Source: Mycobacterium sp.
Lineage (GTDB): Bacteria; Actinomycetota; Actinomycetes; Mycobacteriales; Mycobacteriaceae
NCBI GenBank assembly: GCA_029256565.1
Contig: JAQSXQ010000111.1
Span: forward strand, 1-6,474
Direction: 5' to 3'
DNA length: 6,474 bases
Made by a program: the position numbers and the translations under genes. The notes beneath the pieces were generated by a model that saw only the letters and a list, made by a program, of their open reading frames with translations, was not told the origin of the DNA and searched no databases. Every line of letters begins with the position of its first letter. Within the stretch, counting starts at the first letter, position 1. This document shows, piece after piece, positions 5,795 to 6,474 of the stretch.

Positions 5795-6474
5795 ATGGCA
5801 GCCACACTGCGGGAGCTACGCGGACGCATCCGTTCCGCCGGGTCGATCAAGAAGATCACCAAGGCCCAGGAACTGATCGCCACGTCGCGGATCGCCAAGG
5901 CGCAGGCCCGAGTCGAAGCGGCTCGGCCCTACGCCGGCGAGATCACCAACATGCTCACCGAACTCGCGGGAGCCAGCGCGCTGGACCACCCGTTGCTCGT
6001 CGAGCGTGAATCGCCCAAGCGCGCAGGCGTTCTGGTGGTGTCGTCGGACCGCGGGTTGTGCGGCGCCTACAACGCCAACGTGTTGCGACGTTCCGAGGAA
6101 CTCTTCTCGCTGCTGCGGGAAGAGGGCAAGGAACCGATCGTCTACACGGTCGGCCGCAAGGCGATGGGCTACTACAACTTCCGCGGCCGCGACGTCGTGG
6201 AGTCCTGGAGTGGCTTCTCCGAGCGTCCCACCTACGAGCAGGCTCGGGAGATCGCCGAGGTGCTCGTCTCGGCCTTCATGTCCGGGGCCGACGACGAGGG
6301 TGACGACGCAGGCGAAGACGGCATCCTCGGTGTCGACGAACTGCACATCGTCTTCACCGAGTTCAATTCGATGCTGTCCCAGTCGGCAGAGGCACGCCGG
6401 GTCGCGCCCATGGTCGTCGAGTACGTCGAGGACGCTCCCGACGAGGGCCCGCGCACGCTGTTCTCGTTCGAGCC
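5795..6474 (+). CDS. atpG: F1Fo ATP synthase subunit gamma, N-terminal part (cut by window edge)
   Basis: Gamma is the central shaft that couples c-ring rotation to catalysis in F1. The frame is open from ATG 5795 to the right edge (226 codons), so the C-terminal part, including the last coiled-coil helix, is missing. The start A-A-T-L-R-E-L-R-G-R-I-R-S, followed by S-I-K-K-I-T-K-A-Q-E-L, is the typical first helix of gamma, and S-S-D-R-G-L-C-G-A-Y-N (83-93) is a family hallmark. Residues 165-176 form an acidic Gly/Asp/Glu-rich insertion before the strand E-L-H-I-V-F, matching the mycobacterium-specific gamma loop. GGAAG at 5784-5788, six bases before the ATG, is the ribosome binding site. 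The atpD (beta) gene is expected next. Confidence 0.96.
   Translation, partial: MAATLRELRGRIRSAGSIKKITKAQELIATSRIAKAQARVEAARPYAGEITNMLTELAGASALDHPLLVERESPKRAGVLVVSSDRGLCGAYNANVLRRSEELFSLLREEGKEPIVYTVGRKAMGYYNFRGRDVVESWSGFSERPTYEQAREIAEVLVSAFMSGADDEGDDAGEDGILGVDELHIVFTEFNSMLSQSAEARRVAPMVVEYVEDAPDEGPRTLFSFE

Overview
The window is the 5' two thirds of an F1Fo ATP synthase (atp) operon from a high-GC actinobacterium, almost certainly a mycobacterium and probably a rapid grower of the Mycolicibacterium/M. smegmatis type. The evidence is the gene order (a wecA/rfe-type gene, a small AtpI-like membrane protein, then a, c, b, fused b-delta, alpha, gamma). Further support comes from the b-delta fusion protein, an alpha subunit with a long charged C-terminal tail, a gamma subunit with an acidic inserted loop, and a c subunit that, from memory, is nearly identical to that of M. 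smegmatis. No database search was run, so the species is not fixed.

Layout, all on the + strand: the end of a WecA/Rfe GlcNAc-1-phosphate transferase gene (1-315, 5' end outside the window); a 279-base non-coding leader (316-594) with a candidate extended -10 promoter element and three short hairpins; atpI (595-1071); atpB, subunit a (1071-1853); a 75-base gap with a perfect 8-bp hairpin and a very strong ribosome binding site; atpE, subunit c (1929-2183); atpF, subunit b/b' (2193-2708); atpH, fused b-delta (2709-4046); a 73-base gap; atpA, alpha (4120-5769); atpG, gamma, cut by the right edge (5795-6474). The genes for beta (atpD) and epsilon (atpC) are expected just beyond the right edge.

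Subunit a and the c ring form the membrane proton channel and rotor. AtpF and the b part of AtpH form the peripheral stalk. The delta part of AtpH ties that stalk to the alpha/beta head, and gamma is the central shaft. AtpI probably helps assembly of the membrane sector. The single-copy stator genes are packed tightly (overlap, abutment or 9-base gap), while the multi-copy subunits c and alpha each have a long upstream gap and a good ribosome binding site, which suggests translational tuning of stoichiometry.

I found no mobile element, CRISPR array, RNA gene or undescribed system. The noteworthy points are lineage-specific elaborations of the ATP synthase and small RNA-level structures between the genes.
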